42,456 bases of DNA from a virus: IMG/VR virus record IMGVR_UViG_3300048839_000328, positions 1 to 42,456 of that record; one strand, 5' to 3'. The notes beneath the pieces were generated by a model. It had not been told where the DNA came from, made no database searches, and was given only the letters and a program-made list of their open reading frames with translations. This document shows, piece after piece, positions 14,523 to 21,099 of this stretch. Numbering within the stretch: the stretch's first letter is position 1; each line of letters opens with the position of its first letter. The translations under genes and the position numbers were made by a program.

Positions 14523-14942
14523 TCAGGCCACCTTCACGCTGATAGACGACTTTGCTTTGCGAGCGGTCACAGCCTGGGCAACGATGGCGTAGATGGCCGG
14601 CTCGTTGTCCTGGAGCCAGTGCAGGCCCTTGGTGTCGAGCTTGGCCGACTCCACGAACGTGATCGGTCGCATCTGCTCGGGCACCTGGTGCATGACGCGA
14701 CGCCAGGCGTCCTCGTCGATCGAGCGCGTGATCTTGGCCGTGACGGTCAGCTTGCGGCCGTCGGCGAGCTCGTGCGTCTCGCTACCCTCGTCGCGCTCAC
14801 CAGCGCGGGCGATGATCTCGGCCTCGATCTCGATGCGGCGCTTGGCGGCGAGGTCTTCCTCGCGCTTGGCGGCGGCCCAGGCATCAGCCAGGGTCTCCAG
14901 CGTATCGACGGGCTTGCCCGTCATCTTCAGAATGGCGCTCAT
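14523..14942 (-). CDS. Hypothetical recombination-module protein (139 aa)
   Basis: ATG 14942 follows AAGGAGACG. A long charged helix (residues about 15-50, DAWAAAKREEDLAAKRRIEIEAE in part) precedes a beta region (ELADGRKLTVTAKITRSIDE) and a helical end. Proteins of this build are regular neighbours of Sak4-like genes in phages, but I do not know a function. It heads the recombination cluster. Confidence 0.7.
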   Translation of the reverse strand: MSAILKMTGKPVDTLETLADAWAAAKREEDLAAKRRIEIEAEIIARAGERDEGSETHELADGRKLTVTAKITRSIDEDAWRRVMHQVPEQMRPITFVESAKLDTKGLHWLQDNEPAIYAIVAQAVTARKAKSSISVKVA

Positions 14943-14989
14943 GGCGCGTCTCCTTCGGTTGCGGCCCGCCTACCGGGCGGGCGTCGGAT

Positions 14990-15085
14990 TCATGCGAACA
15001 CGATCAGCGCGAGCACAGCCAGCGCGCCGACGATGGCCCAGCCTGGCGAGGCGGGCGGGATGCGCGGGATACGGTTCGCCCTCAC
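14990..15085 (-). CDS. Micro-membrane protein (31 aa)
   Basis: GTG 15085 overlaps the stop of the 38-aa gene (GTGA). It has a basic N-terminus (MRANRIPRIPP) and then one hydrophobic segment (GWAIVGALAVLALIVFA) running to the end. It is third in a row of overlapping one-helix proteins. No function known; regulation of a host membrane protein or of lysis is conceivable. Confidence 0.5.
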   Translation of the reverse strand: MRANRIPRIPPASPGWAIVGALAVLALIVFA

Positions 15086-15198
15086 AGCACGCACCTCGCG
15101 ATGCGGTTGCCCTCGGCGCGCACCTGGCCGCCGAGCAGGTTGTCCGCGGCGTAGATCCACGCGGCGAGGATGACGGCGGCGGCGATGGCGATCTTCAT
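15082..15198 (-). CDS. Micro-membrane protein (38 aa)
   Basis: ATG 15198 overlaps the preceding stop (ATGA). The N-terminal helix MKIAIAAAVILAAWIYAADN could be a membrane anchor or signal peptide. A short polar tail ends in RIARCVL. Coupled on both sides to other one-helix proteins. Confidence 0.5.
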   Translation of the reverse strand: MKIAIAAAVILAAWIYAADNLLGGQVRAEGNRIARCVL

Positions 15199-15362
15199 GC
15201 GCCCACCATCGCGGCCAGCGTGTCGAGCAGCCAGACGAAACCGCTGGCGACGTAGTAGACGCAGGTAAGCGTTCCGATCAGGACCAGGATCGAGGTCGTC
15301 ACATCCCAGTCCAGGTCGGCCTGGCGGGCGCTGCGCATGAAGTCGGATTCGGCGCGGTGCAT
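15195..15362 (-). CDS. Small membrane protein (55 aa)
   Basis: ATG 15362 lies three bases after the preceding stop. A polar head (MHRAESDFMRSARQADLDW) is followed by a transmembrane stretch (TTSILVLIGTLTCVYYVA) and a second, weaker one (GFVWLLDTLAAMVGA). It is first of three stacked micro-membrane genes near the start of the leftward operon. Unknown function. Confidence 0.55.
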   Translation of the reverse strand: MHRAESDFMRSARQADLDWDVTTSILVLIGTLTCVYYVASGFVWLLDTLAAMVGA

Positions 15363-15364
15363 GG

Positions 15365-15724
15365 TCACGCCTCCAGGTACTCTTGAATCAGCCCGCTCTC
15401 GGCCCGCCGCGCGGCCGACTCGGCTTCGTCGTGCCGGCCTTCCTTCAGCAGCTGCAGCGCCGTGGCGATGGCCCGCGCGGTGTCATCGCGCACGCCCTCG
15501 ACCAGCGCGCGGGCAACGTCCTCGGGGTCGTTGGCGAAGGACCTGGCGGCTTCGGTTTCCTCGACGCTCCAGTAGTACGCGCCGTCGATCGCGCCGTGGT
15601 CGCGGCAGCTCGAAAAGCCTTGATCGCCGGGGCCGAACTCGCGGCCGCACTGCGAGCAGAAGACGTTGGCGAAGCGCGCTGCGGGGAGCGGCGGCAGGTC
15701 GGCAAGGAAGGTGGCGGTGGTCAT
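15365..15724 (-). CDS. First gene of leftward operon, zinc-finger-like (119 aa)
   Basis: I choose ATG 15724 (MTTATFLADLPPL) because GGAG lies nine bases upstream and the predicted transcript start is near 15751; earlier in-frame ATGs fall in the promoter. It contains FCSQCGREFGPGDQGFSSCRDHG (cut: CxxC followed by C and H), a likely zinc knuckle. A helical C-terminal half follows (ARALVEGVRDDTARAIATAL). In this promoter-proximal position a regulatory or anti-host role is plausible, but it is unproven. Confidence 0.7.
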   Translation of the reverse strand: MTTATFLADLPPLPAARFANVFCSQCGREFGPGDQGFSSCRDHGAIDGAYYWSVEETEAARSFANDPEDVARALVEGVRDDTARAIATALQLLKEGRHDEAESAARRAESGLIQEYLEA

Positions 15725-15757
15725 CTCATCGGCTCCGGGTGGTGCTGCGATGGGATG

Positions 15758-15799
15758 ATTATCCATACTTGGATACGCACTGTCAACCATATTTGGATA
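15758..15799 (-). promoter_or_regulatory. Leftward early promoter with two repressor operators
   Basis: On the minus strand, TTGACA (15781-15786) and GATAAT (15758-15763) are 17 bases apart. Two 16-bp operator-like sequences (plus strand) overlap it: TATCCATACTTGGATA at 15760-15775, a perfect inverted repeat over the -10, and CAACCATATTTGGATA at 15784-15799 over the -35, 24 bp apart. Transcription would start near 15751 and feed the whole leftward operon. Confidence 0.88.
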
Positions 15800-15841
15800 G
15801 TTGCGACAAAAAAAGATCGCAACCAAGCAACGACGCGGGTT

Positions 15842-16102
15842 TCAGGCCGCTCGGCGGCGGGCGTTCGGGTGCGGGCGGATCAGCTCGGCAGGGTCAACAG
15901 AGAACACGCGGCCGAGAACGGATAGGGTATCCAGGTCGATGGCAACCTGGGCATTGATGGCCCGGCTGATCGTGGACTGCGAGATGGGGGAGCCGAGCAG
16001 GGCCGCGCGCCGCCGAACGTCCATCTGCTTGGACAATTCCGGTTTCGCTGCCATCAACTCGCGCAGGTTCTCGGCAAGGACTATCTTCAGGTCATTCCCC
16101 AT
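15842..16102 (-). CDS. CI-like repressor, single HTH domain (86 aa)
   Basis: Start at ATG 16102 (MGNDLKIVLAENLREL); ATG 16132 is possible but lies in an operator. It has a lambda-repressor-type helix-turn-helix: AALLGSPISQSTISRAINAQVAIDLDTLSVLGRVF (cut in motif: helices AALLG and QSTISRAIN), then DPAELIRPHPN. There is no C-terminal peptidase domain with Ala-Gly/Ser-Lys, so RecA-driven self-cleavage is not expected. It lies between the two mirror-image promoters that share 16-bp operators, and is read leftward. It most likely maintains lysogeny. Confidence 0.82.
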   Translation of the reverse strand: MGNDLKIVLAENLRELMAAKPELSKQMDVRRRAALLGSPISQSTISRAINAQVAIDLDTLSVLGRVFSVDPAELIRPHPNARRRAA

Positions 16103-16125
16103 CCTCAAATAGTCGCCCGAAGCGG

Positions 16126-16167
16126 TATCCATTTGTGGTTGACATGACTTATCCGTAAATGGATAAT
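16126..16167 (+). promoter_or_regulatory. Rightward early promoter with two repressor operators
   Basis: TTGACA (16139-16144) and GATAAT (16162-16167) are 17 bases apart. Operators TATCCATTTGTGGTTG (16126-16141, imperfect, over -35) and TATCCGTAAATGGATA (16150-16165, over -10) are 24 bp apart. This is the mirror image of the leftward promoter. The predicted start coincides with the Cro-like ATG. Confidence 0.88.
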
Positions 16168-16173
16168 GTCCAA

Positions 16174-16371
16174 ATGGAAACCGATCTTCTTGCCTTCGTA
16201 GTGCGAAACCTGCGTGAGAACGTGGGCCGCTGGAAAGAGATTGCGCAAGCATCAGGCGTCCCCTACAGCACGGTCGCCAAGATCGGGCAGGGCGCGACTG
16301 ACAACCCGCGCATCGAGAGCGTGCAGAAGCTGGCAAACCACTTCGCCGCACAGGCCAGGGCGGCTGCCTGA
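16174..16371 (+). CDS. Cro-like repressor (65 aa), apparently leaderless
   Basis: METDLLAFVVRNLREN, then WKEIAQASGVPYSTVAKIGQG is a clear helix-turn-helix, followed by ESVQKLANHFAAQ. I choose ATG 16174; the in-frame ATG at 16159 lies inside the promoter. Six bases separate the -10 hexamer from this ATG, so the transcript should begin at or within a base of the start codon. It is the first rightward gene and probably competes with the repressor for the shared operators. Confidence 0.82.
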   Translation: METDLLAFVVRNLRENVGRWKEIAQASGVPYSTVAKIGQGATDNPRIESVQKLANHFAAQARAAA

Positions 16372-16372
16372 C

Positions 16373-16576
16373 ATGTCGATCGACGACCGCAAGCGCGAGA
16401 ACGTCGTGAATCTGCGGCTCACCGACCGCGAGCTGCTCGACCTGTCGCGCGTGGCGGCGGTCGAGGATCGAAAGACGGCTGATATGGCGCATTTCATCGT
16501 GCGTCGTTTCCTGTACTGGCAGGTTCGCACGGTCGTTGATGAAGCGGAAGGCGCGGATAGCGCCTCGGGCCGATGA
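16373..16576 (+). CDS. Small ribbon-helix-helix-like protein (67 aa)
   Basis: ATG 16373 follows the Cro stop directly. VVNLRLTDRELLDLSRVAAVEDRKTADMAHFIV (cut: strand VVNLRLT, helix RELLDLSRVAAVED, helix ADMAHFIVRRFL) fits the strand-helix-helix pattern of small phage repressors such as Arc-like proteins. Likely DNA-binding, possibly a second regulator of early or late genes. Confidence 0.65.
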   Translation: MSIDDRKRENVVNLRLTDRELLDLSRVAAVEDRKTADMAHFIVRRFLYWQVRTVVDEAEGADSASGR

Positions 16577-16577
16577 G

Positions 16578-16877
16578 CTACTTCCGCCGCATGTCCCGCC
16601 ATTTCTGGCGCACGTCGCCCGCTGTCATGGCGACCATCAGCGCAACGAACCCGATCGCCAGCACCGCGCCAACGATCACCTTCGCGGGCTCCGGGTCGTC
16701 AACGATCACGAGCGACGCCACCCAGATCCAGACCGGCGAGCCGACGAACAGCGCCATCGTCGCCAGCTCGGCCGCAGCGCCAAAGCGCCGCCATCGGTCC
16801 GCAGCCCACGAGTACGCGAGCGCGAAACCGACGAAAGCCGCCATGCCGATGACGGCGTTCCCGATGAATTCGGCCAT
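16578..16877 (-). CDS. Membrane protein on the reverse strand (99 aa), possible lysogenic-conversion gene
   Basis: It runs against the surrounding rightward genes. It shows three hydrophobic stretches: NAVIGMAAFVGFALAYSWAA, ELATMALFVGSPVWIWVASL and KVIVGAVLAIGFVALMVAM, with basic loops between. The opposite frame gives only a low-complexity Ala/Ser/Thr-rich product, so this strand is the real one. An isolated reverse gene beside the immunity region is typical of morons expressed in the lysogen, such as superinfection exclusion proteins. This role is inference. Confidence 0.65.
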   Translation of the reverse strand: MAEFIGNAVIGMAAFVGFALAYSWAADRWRRFGAAAELATMALFVGSPVWIWVASLVIVDDPEPAKVIVGAVLAIGFVALMVAMTAGDVRQKWRDMRRK

Positions 16878-16918
16878 CCGGCCAGTCTAGGCCGAAACGG
16901 ACAGGGGAGCCAGCGCCA

Positions 16919-17443
16919 ATGCAGCGAGGAAACCGCGCCAAGACCGTCGCAGAAATGGTCGAGTGGCTCACCGAGCATGTGCGCATCGACGAGGATGGCT
17001 GCCGCATCTGGGCGGGCAGCTTGGCCTCTGGCGGTTACCCGGTCGTCACCTGGAACCACAAGAAATACCTCGCGCGCCGGCTGCTGGTCGAGCTGACCGG
17101 CCGGGCCATCCCGCCGCGCCATACCGTCTACGCCGCCTGCGGCAAGCGCCTGTGTATGGCCGAGGCGTGCCTGCGCATCGGCTCGCACAACCAGGCGCTC
17201 AAGGCCAGCGCCCGCAAGGGCAAGTTCATGTCCGGCGTGCGCCGATCGCTTGCGACCGCCATCGGCCGCGCACCGCGCGCCAGGCTCGGCATCACCGAGG
17301 GCGAGACAATCGCCCGGTTGCGAACCAAGGGCTGCACCTGGGAGGCCATCGGCCAACGCTACGGCGTCACCGGGTCGAGCGCGCAAAAGACCTTCCGCAA
17401 CTGGCAGCGGGTCAACGGGGCAACGATCAAGGTGGCCGCGTGA
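16919..17443 (+). CDS. HNH-fold-like DNA-binding protein with C-terminal HTH (174 aa)
   Basis: ATG 16919; its stop shares a base with the next start (TGATG). The first 110 residues follow the frame of small HNH proteins (CRIWAGSLASGGYPVVTW, KKYLARRLLVELTGR, ACGKRLCMAEACLRIGSHNQ). Where a catalytic D/V-x-H-x-C is normally found it reads VYAACGKR, so the catalytic His appears to be lost. The C-terminal half has a resolvase-type helix-turn-helix (IARLRTKGCTWEAIGQRYGV). Likely a DNA-binding factor for replication or regulation, ahead of the primase-helicase. Confidence 0.7.
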   Translation: MQRGNRAKTVAEMVEWLTEHVRIDEDGCRIWAGSLASGGYPVVTWNHKKYLARRLLVELTGRAIPPRHTVYAACGKRLCMAEACLRIGSHNQALKASARKGKFMSGVRRSLATAIGRAPRARLGITEGETIARLRTKGCTWEAIGQRYGVTGSSAQKTFRNWQRVNGATIKVAA

Positions 17444-19440
17444 TGCCCGACGCCGACCGCCAGCTCCAGCCGAACGGCGACACCATCGCCGCCGCGCTGG
17501 GCATGTTCTGCCCCTCCGGGCCGCTGCTGCTCGTCGTCATCGACCCCGCGCGCACGCAGGGCAACGTCGAAGGGCGCACCTTCACCATGCCGGCCGAGAC
17601 CGGGCAGGCGGTCGAATGGGTCGCGCAGCGCAACGCGAACGGCTGGAACGCCTACTGGACGCCGAACGAAGCGCGCCCGATGAACAACAAGTCGGGCAAG
17701 CGGGACATGACCCGCGCCCGCTTCTTCTGGGCAGACTGCGACCCGGACGTGTTCCGGCATCGGGGCTATGAGCCCGCACGCCAGCACCTGATCGAGTCCA
17801 CGCTGCCCAGGCTGCGCGCCAAGGCGTCGTTCGTCATCGACTCCGGCCACGGCCTGCAAGCCTTCTGGATGGTTCACGACGGCGAGAACCTCGCCAGCCT
17901 GCAAGCGCAGCGCGATTTCGAGTCCCTGAACGAGCAGCTCGGCGCGCTCTACGGATCGAGCGGCACGCACAACGTCGATCGCGTGATGCGCATTCCCGGC
18001 ACGGTCAACTATCCGAACGCCGCCAAGATCACCAAGGGCTACCCGGAAGCGCCCACCATGGCCCGGCTGCTGGCCGCCGATGGCGTCGTCTACTCGGTCG
18101 CCGAGATCGCCGCCATGGTCGGGCGCGAGACCATGAACGAGCGCCTGCGCCAGACGCTCGCCACGCACCCGGCGATTGCCGCGCGCTTCGACGGCGACCG
18201 ATCCGGGCTCAGGGACCAGTCCGGCAGCGCCATGGATCAGTCCATGGTCACGATGCTGGCCCTCACCGGCTGGGAGCTGCAAGACATCCGGCGCGCGCTC
18301 GAACACTGGCCCCATGGCTCGCTCCAGGGCCGCCAGCAGGGCGAACGGTACTGGACGCGCATGTGGGAGAAGGCGCTCGCGCACCGCGACCAGCCCGCCC
18401 CGGAGGTCGAGATCGACCTGCAAGCCGGGCAGCCGGACGGCTACCCGCTCGCCCACGTCTGGGCCGACGAGATCACCGACGTGGAGATCCTCGACGAGCT
18501 GGTCGAGGACACCATCACGCGCGGCGCGATGTCCGTCCTGTACGGCGAGTCGAACACCGGCAAGAGCTTCCTGGCCATGGACATCGCCTGCGCGATCGCG
18601 CGCAGCGCGACATGGATGGACCGGCGAACCGAAGGTGGCCTGGTCGTTTACCTGGCCGCCGAGGGCAACAGGACCATCCGAAACCGGGTCCGCGCATACG
18701 AGATCGGCCACGGCTGCAAGGTCGCCAATCTCATGATCGTTCTGACGCCGGTCAACCTGCTGCGCTCCGGCGCCGACGTGGCCGCCGTCATCAAGCAGAT
18801 CCGCATGGCCGCTGAGGAGCGCGGCATGGCGGTCGAGCTGGTCGTCGGCGACACGCTCTCGCGCCTGATGGCAGGCGGCAACGAGAACGCCTCCGAGGAC
18901 ATGACTGCGCTGGTTGCGGCCGGCGACAAGATTCGCGCCGAGACCGGCGCGCATTTCATGTGGATTCACCATTGCGGCAAGGACGCCGCGAAGGGCGCGC
19001 GGGGGCATTCGAGCCTGCGCGCCGCTGTCGATACAGAGATCGAAATCAGGGAGGAACAAGGCACCCGAGTCATCGAGTTCACCAAGCAGCGTGACCTCGG
19101 CTCAAAGAACACTCTGCTCACCTTCACACTCGAACAGGTTCCGCTCGGCTCCGGCAAGTGGGGCAAGCCTGTCACGTCGTGCGTGGTGCGTCCGGGGATC
19201 GATCCTGCCGAAATCATCGCTTCCGCCGGGGAGCGAATGACGCGGTACGAGCAGGCGATTCTCGACGCATTCGGGGGATCGAAGGAGCAGCCGGAATCGG
19301 CATTGCGAGATGCGTTCTACGCCTCGGTCGGCGACAAGAACCAGAACGCCAAGCGCCAAGCCTGGTGGAGAACGATCAAGTCAATGCAGGAAAAGGGCCT
19401 GATCGAACAGACCGCTAGAGGCGTCTGGGGGGCGAAATGA
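17443..19440 (+). CDS. Primase-helicase: RepB/PrimPol-like domain plus RepA/RecA-like ATPase (665 aa)
   Basis: I choose ATG 17443, which overlaps the upstream stop; the longer in-frame extension only shadows that gene. Residues about 20-210 have the primase-polymerase pattern: WADCD at 96-100, SGHGLQAFW at 134-142 and VDRVMRIPGTVNYPN. Residues about 340-560 are an AAA_25/RepA helicase, with Walker A YGESNTGKS (Lys374) and Walker B VELVVGDT (Asp470), then IHHCGK. The C-terminal 80 residues look like a winged helix (FYASVGDKNQNAKRQAWWRT). It would prime and unwind DNA at the nearby repeat cluster. Confidence 0.9.
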   Translation: MPDADRQLQPNGDTIAAALGMFCPSGPLLLVVIDPARTQGNVEGRTFTMPAETGQAVEWVAQRNANGWNAYWTPNEARPMNNKSGKRDMTRARFFWADCDPDVFRHRGYEPARQHLIESTLPRLRAKASFVIDSGHGLQAFWMVHDGENLASLQAQRDFESLNEQLGALYGSSGTHNVDRVMRIPGTVNYPNAAKITKGYPEAPTMARLLAADGVVYSVAEIAAMVGRETMNERLRQTLATHPAIAARFDGDRSGLRDQSGSAMDQSMVTMLALTGWELQDIRRALEHWPHGSLQGRQQGERYWTRMWEKALAHRDQPAPEVEIDLQAGQPDGYPLAHVWADEITDVEILDELVEDTITRGAMSVLYGESNTGKSFLAMDIACAIARSATWMDRRTEGGLVVYLAAEGNRTIRNRVRAYEIGHGCKVANLMIVLTPVNLLRSGADVAAVIKQIRMAAEERGMAVELVVGDTLSRLMAGGNENASEDMTALVAAGDKIRAETGAHFMWIHHCGKDAAKGARGHSSLRAAVDTEIEIREEQGTRVIEFTKQRDLGSKNTLLTFTLEQVPLGSGKWGKPVTSCVVRPGIDPAEIIASAGERMTRYEQAILDAFGGSKEQPESALRDAFYASVGDKNQNAKRQAWWRTIKSMQEKGLIEQTARGVWGAK

Positions 19441-19444
19441 TGGG

Positions 19445-19556
19445 CGTTATGAAAGCGTTACGCAGCGTTACACGTTACGAAAACGTAACGCCGCATGGAC
19501 CCGGAGGGCGTTACGAACTCGTTACACGCTGCTTTAGCAGCGTAACGGTCGTAACG
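19445..19556 (+). repeat. CGTTAC/GTAACG cluster, candidate replication origin
   Basis: Eight exact CGTTAC or GTAACG hexamers lie within about 100 bases, and a ninth site (GCGTTAT) at 19444-19450 differs by one base. A perfect inverted pair CGTTACG-aaaa-CGTAACG is at 19473-19490. A larger dyad around GCTGC-ttta-GCAGC (19520-19547) is flanked by CGTTA and TAACG. It lies between the primase-helicase and resolvase genes. The short open frame across it encodes a low-complexity product and is probably not a gene. Iteron-like binding sites for the initiator are my inference. Confidence 0.7.
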
Positions 19557-19615
19557 CTCGGCCATGTCACGGTTCAGCGGTCTTCCGCGCGCCCGCGCAT
19601 TTCCGGGGACCGGCC

Positions 19616-20101
19616 ATGTTGATCTACGCCATCGACCCCGGCATCACCGGCGCCCTGGCCGTCATGGTCAACGGCCAACTGCTCGACGTGGCCGATCTGC
19701 CGGTGCGCGAAGAGGGCGGCGGGACGGTCAAGCGCCGGCTCGACGCTGCGGTGCTCGCCGCGATGGTGCGCGAGGTCCGACGGCAGCATGGGATCGACAG
19801 CGAGCTCGCCGTGATCGAGCGGGTAGGGGCGCGGCCGGGCCAGGGCGTCGCGTCGGTGTTCAGCCTGGGCCATACCGCGGGGGTGGTCGAGGCGGTCATG
19901 CTCGCGCTCGGCGTGCCGGTCGAGTTCGTCGCGCCGGCCGTCTGGAAGCGTTCGATGGAGCTGGGCCGGGACAAGTCCGACGCGCGGGCGAAAGCCTCGC
20001 TTTGCTACCCCGAGCAGGCGGGATTCTGGCGGCTGAAGTCGCAGCACAACCGGGCCGAGGCTGCGCTCATTGCGCGCTACGGATGGGGGGAACATGCATG
20101 A
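19616..20101 (+). CDS. RuvC-like Holliday junction resolvase (161 aa)
   Basis: It opens with MLIYAIDPGITGALAV (catalytic Asp7), then LAVIERVGARPGQG (Glu68) and a C-terminal HNRAEAALIARYG supplying the last acidic residue (Glu148). This is the ribonuclease-H fold order of phage RuvC proteins. Such enzymes cut four-way or branched DNA to resolve recombination and replication intermediates before packaging. It overlaps the next small gene. Confidence 0.9.
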   Translation: MLIYAIDPGITGALAVMVNGQLLDVADLPVREEGGGTVKRRLDAAVLAAMVREVRRQHGIDSELAVIERVGARPGQGVASVFSLGHTAGVVEAVMLALGVPVEFVAPAVWKRSMELGRDKSDARAKASLCYPEQAGFWRLKSQHNRAEAALIARYGWGEHA

Positions 20102-20319
20102 GCACCGAACAGATCCGAGACCTGCTCGACCAGCTCGACGAGGCCGGCGTCAAGCCCGTCGACGGCGACTGGCTGCTGGTCATCCGCCAGGAAGGGGCCT
20201 GCGCCTCGTTCTGGCCGACCAACTCGCCAGACGCCATGCTGCTGCTCACCAACGCCTCCGAGATGGTCCGCGAGCGCGAGATGCGCGAGGCCAACGGGGC
20301 GCCTGCGGGGCTGCAGTGA
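20098..20319 (+). CDS. Small hypothetical protein (73 aa)
   Basis: ATG 20098 overlaps the RuvC stop. It reads MSTEQIRDLLDQLDEAGV, then GDWLLVIRQEGACASFWPTNSPDAM and a helical end. Its stop overlaps the GTG of the next gene. No family recognised. The tight coupling suggests a role linked to replication or regulation. Confidence 0.65.
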   Translation: MSTEQIRDLLDQLDEAGVKPVDGDWLLVIRQEGACASFWPTNSPDAMLLLTNASEMVREREMREANGAPAGLQ

Positions 20320-20636
20320 ACGGCATCACCGCCATCGTCGCCGACCGCGAGCGCTGCTCGGCCCCCCGGCCGATCGTCAAGCCGGCGCCGGCCAAGACGC
20401 TGCTGCTCTTCTGGCTCGCCCGGCGTACCCTGTGCGCCGCCGACCTGGCCGAGCGCACCGGCATGAATATCGAGACCGTCCGGGTTCACCTGACCCAGCT
20501 CAAGCTCAGTCGGAACATCTTCGAGGTCTACCGGCGCGTCGTCGAGTACGACCACGAGGGGCCTGGGCGGAAGCGGCACGTCGTGCGGTACTACAAGGCT
20601 CGGCTCATTCCGCCGGCAACGGGCGATGGCTACTGA
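20316..20636 (+). CDS. Helix-turn-helix protein (106 aa)
   Basis: I choose GTG 20316, which overlaps the preceding stop; upstream codons in this frame shadow other genes. The core LLLFWLARRTLCAADLAERTGMNIETVRVHLTQL (helices LLFWLARR, AADLAERTG, IETVRVHLTQL) is a winged-helix DNA-binding fold, followed by a basic beta wing (GPGRKRHVVRYYKARL). It is the last gene before packaging and so is a reasonable candidate for a late-gene activator; this is inference. Confidence 0.7.
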   Translation: MNGITAIVADRERCSAPRPIVKPAPAKTLLLFWLARRTLCAADLAERTGMNIETVRVHLTQLKLSRNIFEVYRRVVEYDHEGPGRKRHVVRYYKARLIPPATGDGY

Positions 20637-21099
20637 CTGGACCGCCATTAGGCTCGAGTACGTGCATGGGTCAGATACCATGCGCGCGCTCGCCGATAAG
20701 CACGGCATCAAGGCAGCCGGGCTGATGCGTCGCGCTGCGAAGGAAGAATGGGAAGCGCAGCGTAAGCAGAAGTCAGCAGAGATAAGCAAAGCTGCATCGG
20801 TAAGAATTACCGATTCAAATGTTGACGCGCTGGTCACGTTCAACGAAGCAGACCTGAAGATCGCGCGCGCCATCCGCGAGAAGGCCGAGACGATGATGGC
20901 CGAAGTGACGACCCCGTCGGACCTTCGTGCGCTCGCCGCGGCGGTCGACACAGCGCAGAAGGTCGGGCGGCTCGCATTGGGTGCCACGACCGGAAATACC
21001 GGCCTGAGCGCCCCGAATGGCGGCCCTGTTGGGATTCGCCCCGTTCACGACCTGTCCGATGATGATCTCGCCGATATCGCGCTCTCAGGCGGCGGCTGA
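20626..21099 (+). CDS. Terminase small subunit (157 aa)
   Basis: The N-terminal helix-turn-helix (MATDWTAIRLEYVHG, RALADKHGIKAAGLMRRAAKEEW) is followed by charged helices and an acidic tail (VHDLSDDDLADIAL). This is typical of small terminases that recognise the packaging site and recruit the large subunit. It starts inside the end of the HTH gene, and its 3' end overlaps the large terminase start. Confidence 0.82.
   Translation: MATDWTAIRLEYVHGSDTMRALADKHGIKAAGLMRRAAKEEWEAQRKQKSAEISKAASVRITDSNVDALVTFNEADLKIARAIREKAETMMAEVTTPSDLRALAAAVDTAQKVGRLALGATTGNTGLSAPNGGPVGIRPVHDLSDDDLADIALSGGG

Noticed and set aside
16963-17442. N-terminal extension of the primase-helicase frame
   Set aside because: This part only re-reads the 174-aa gene in another frame; ATG 17443 overlaps that gene's stop and gives a normal start for the domain.
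17359-19059. 566-codon minus-strand open frame opposite the primase-helicase
   Set aside because: The plus-strand protein has clear Walker and primase motifs; the reverse product is low complexity and follows its codon pattern.
19437-19622. 61-aa ORF after the primase-helicase
   Set aside because: Its sequence (SVTRYENVT, YELVTRC) is produced by the repeated CGTTAC/GTAACG sites; the region is better explained as a binding-site cluster.
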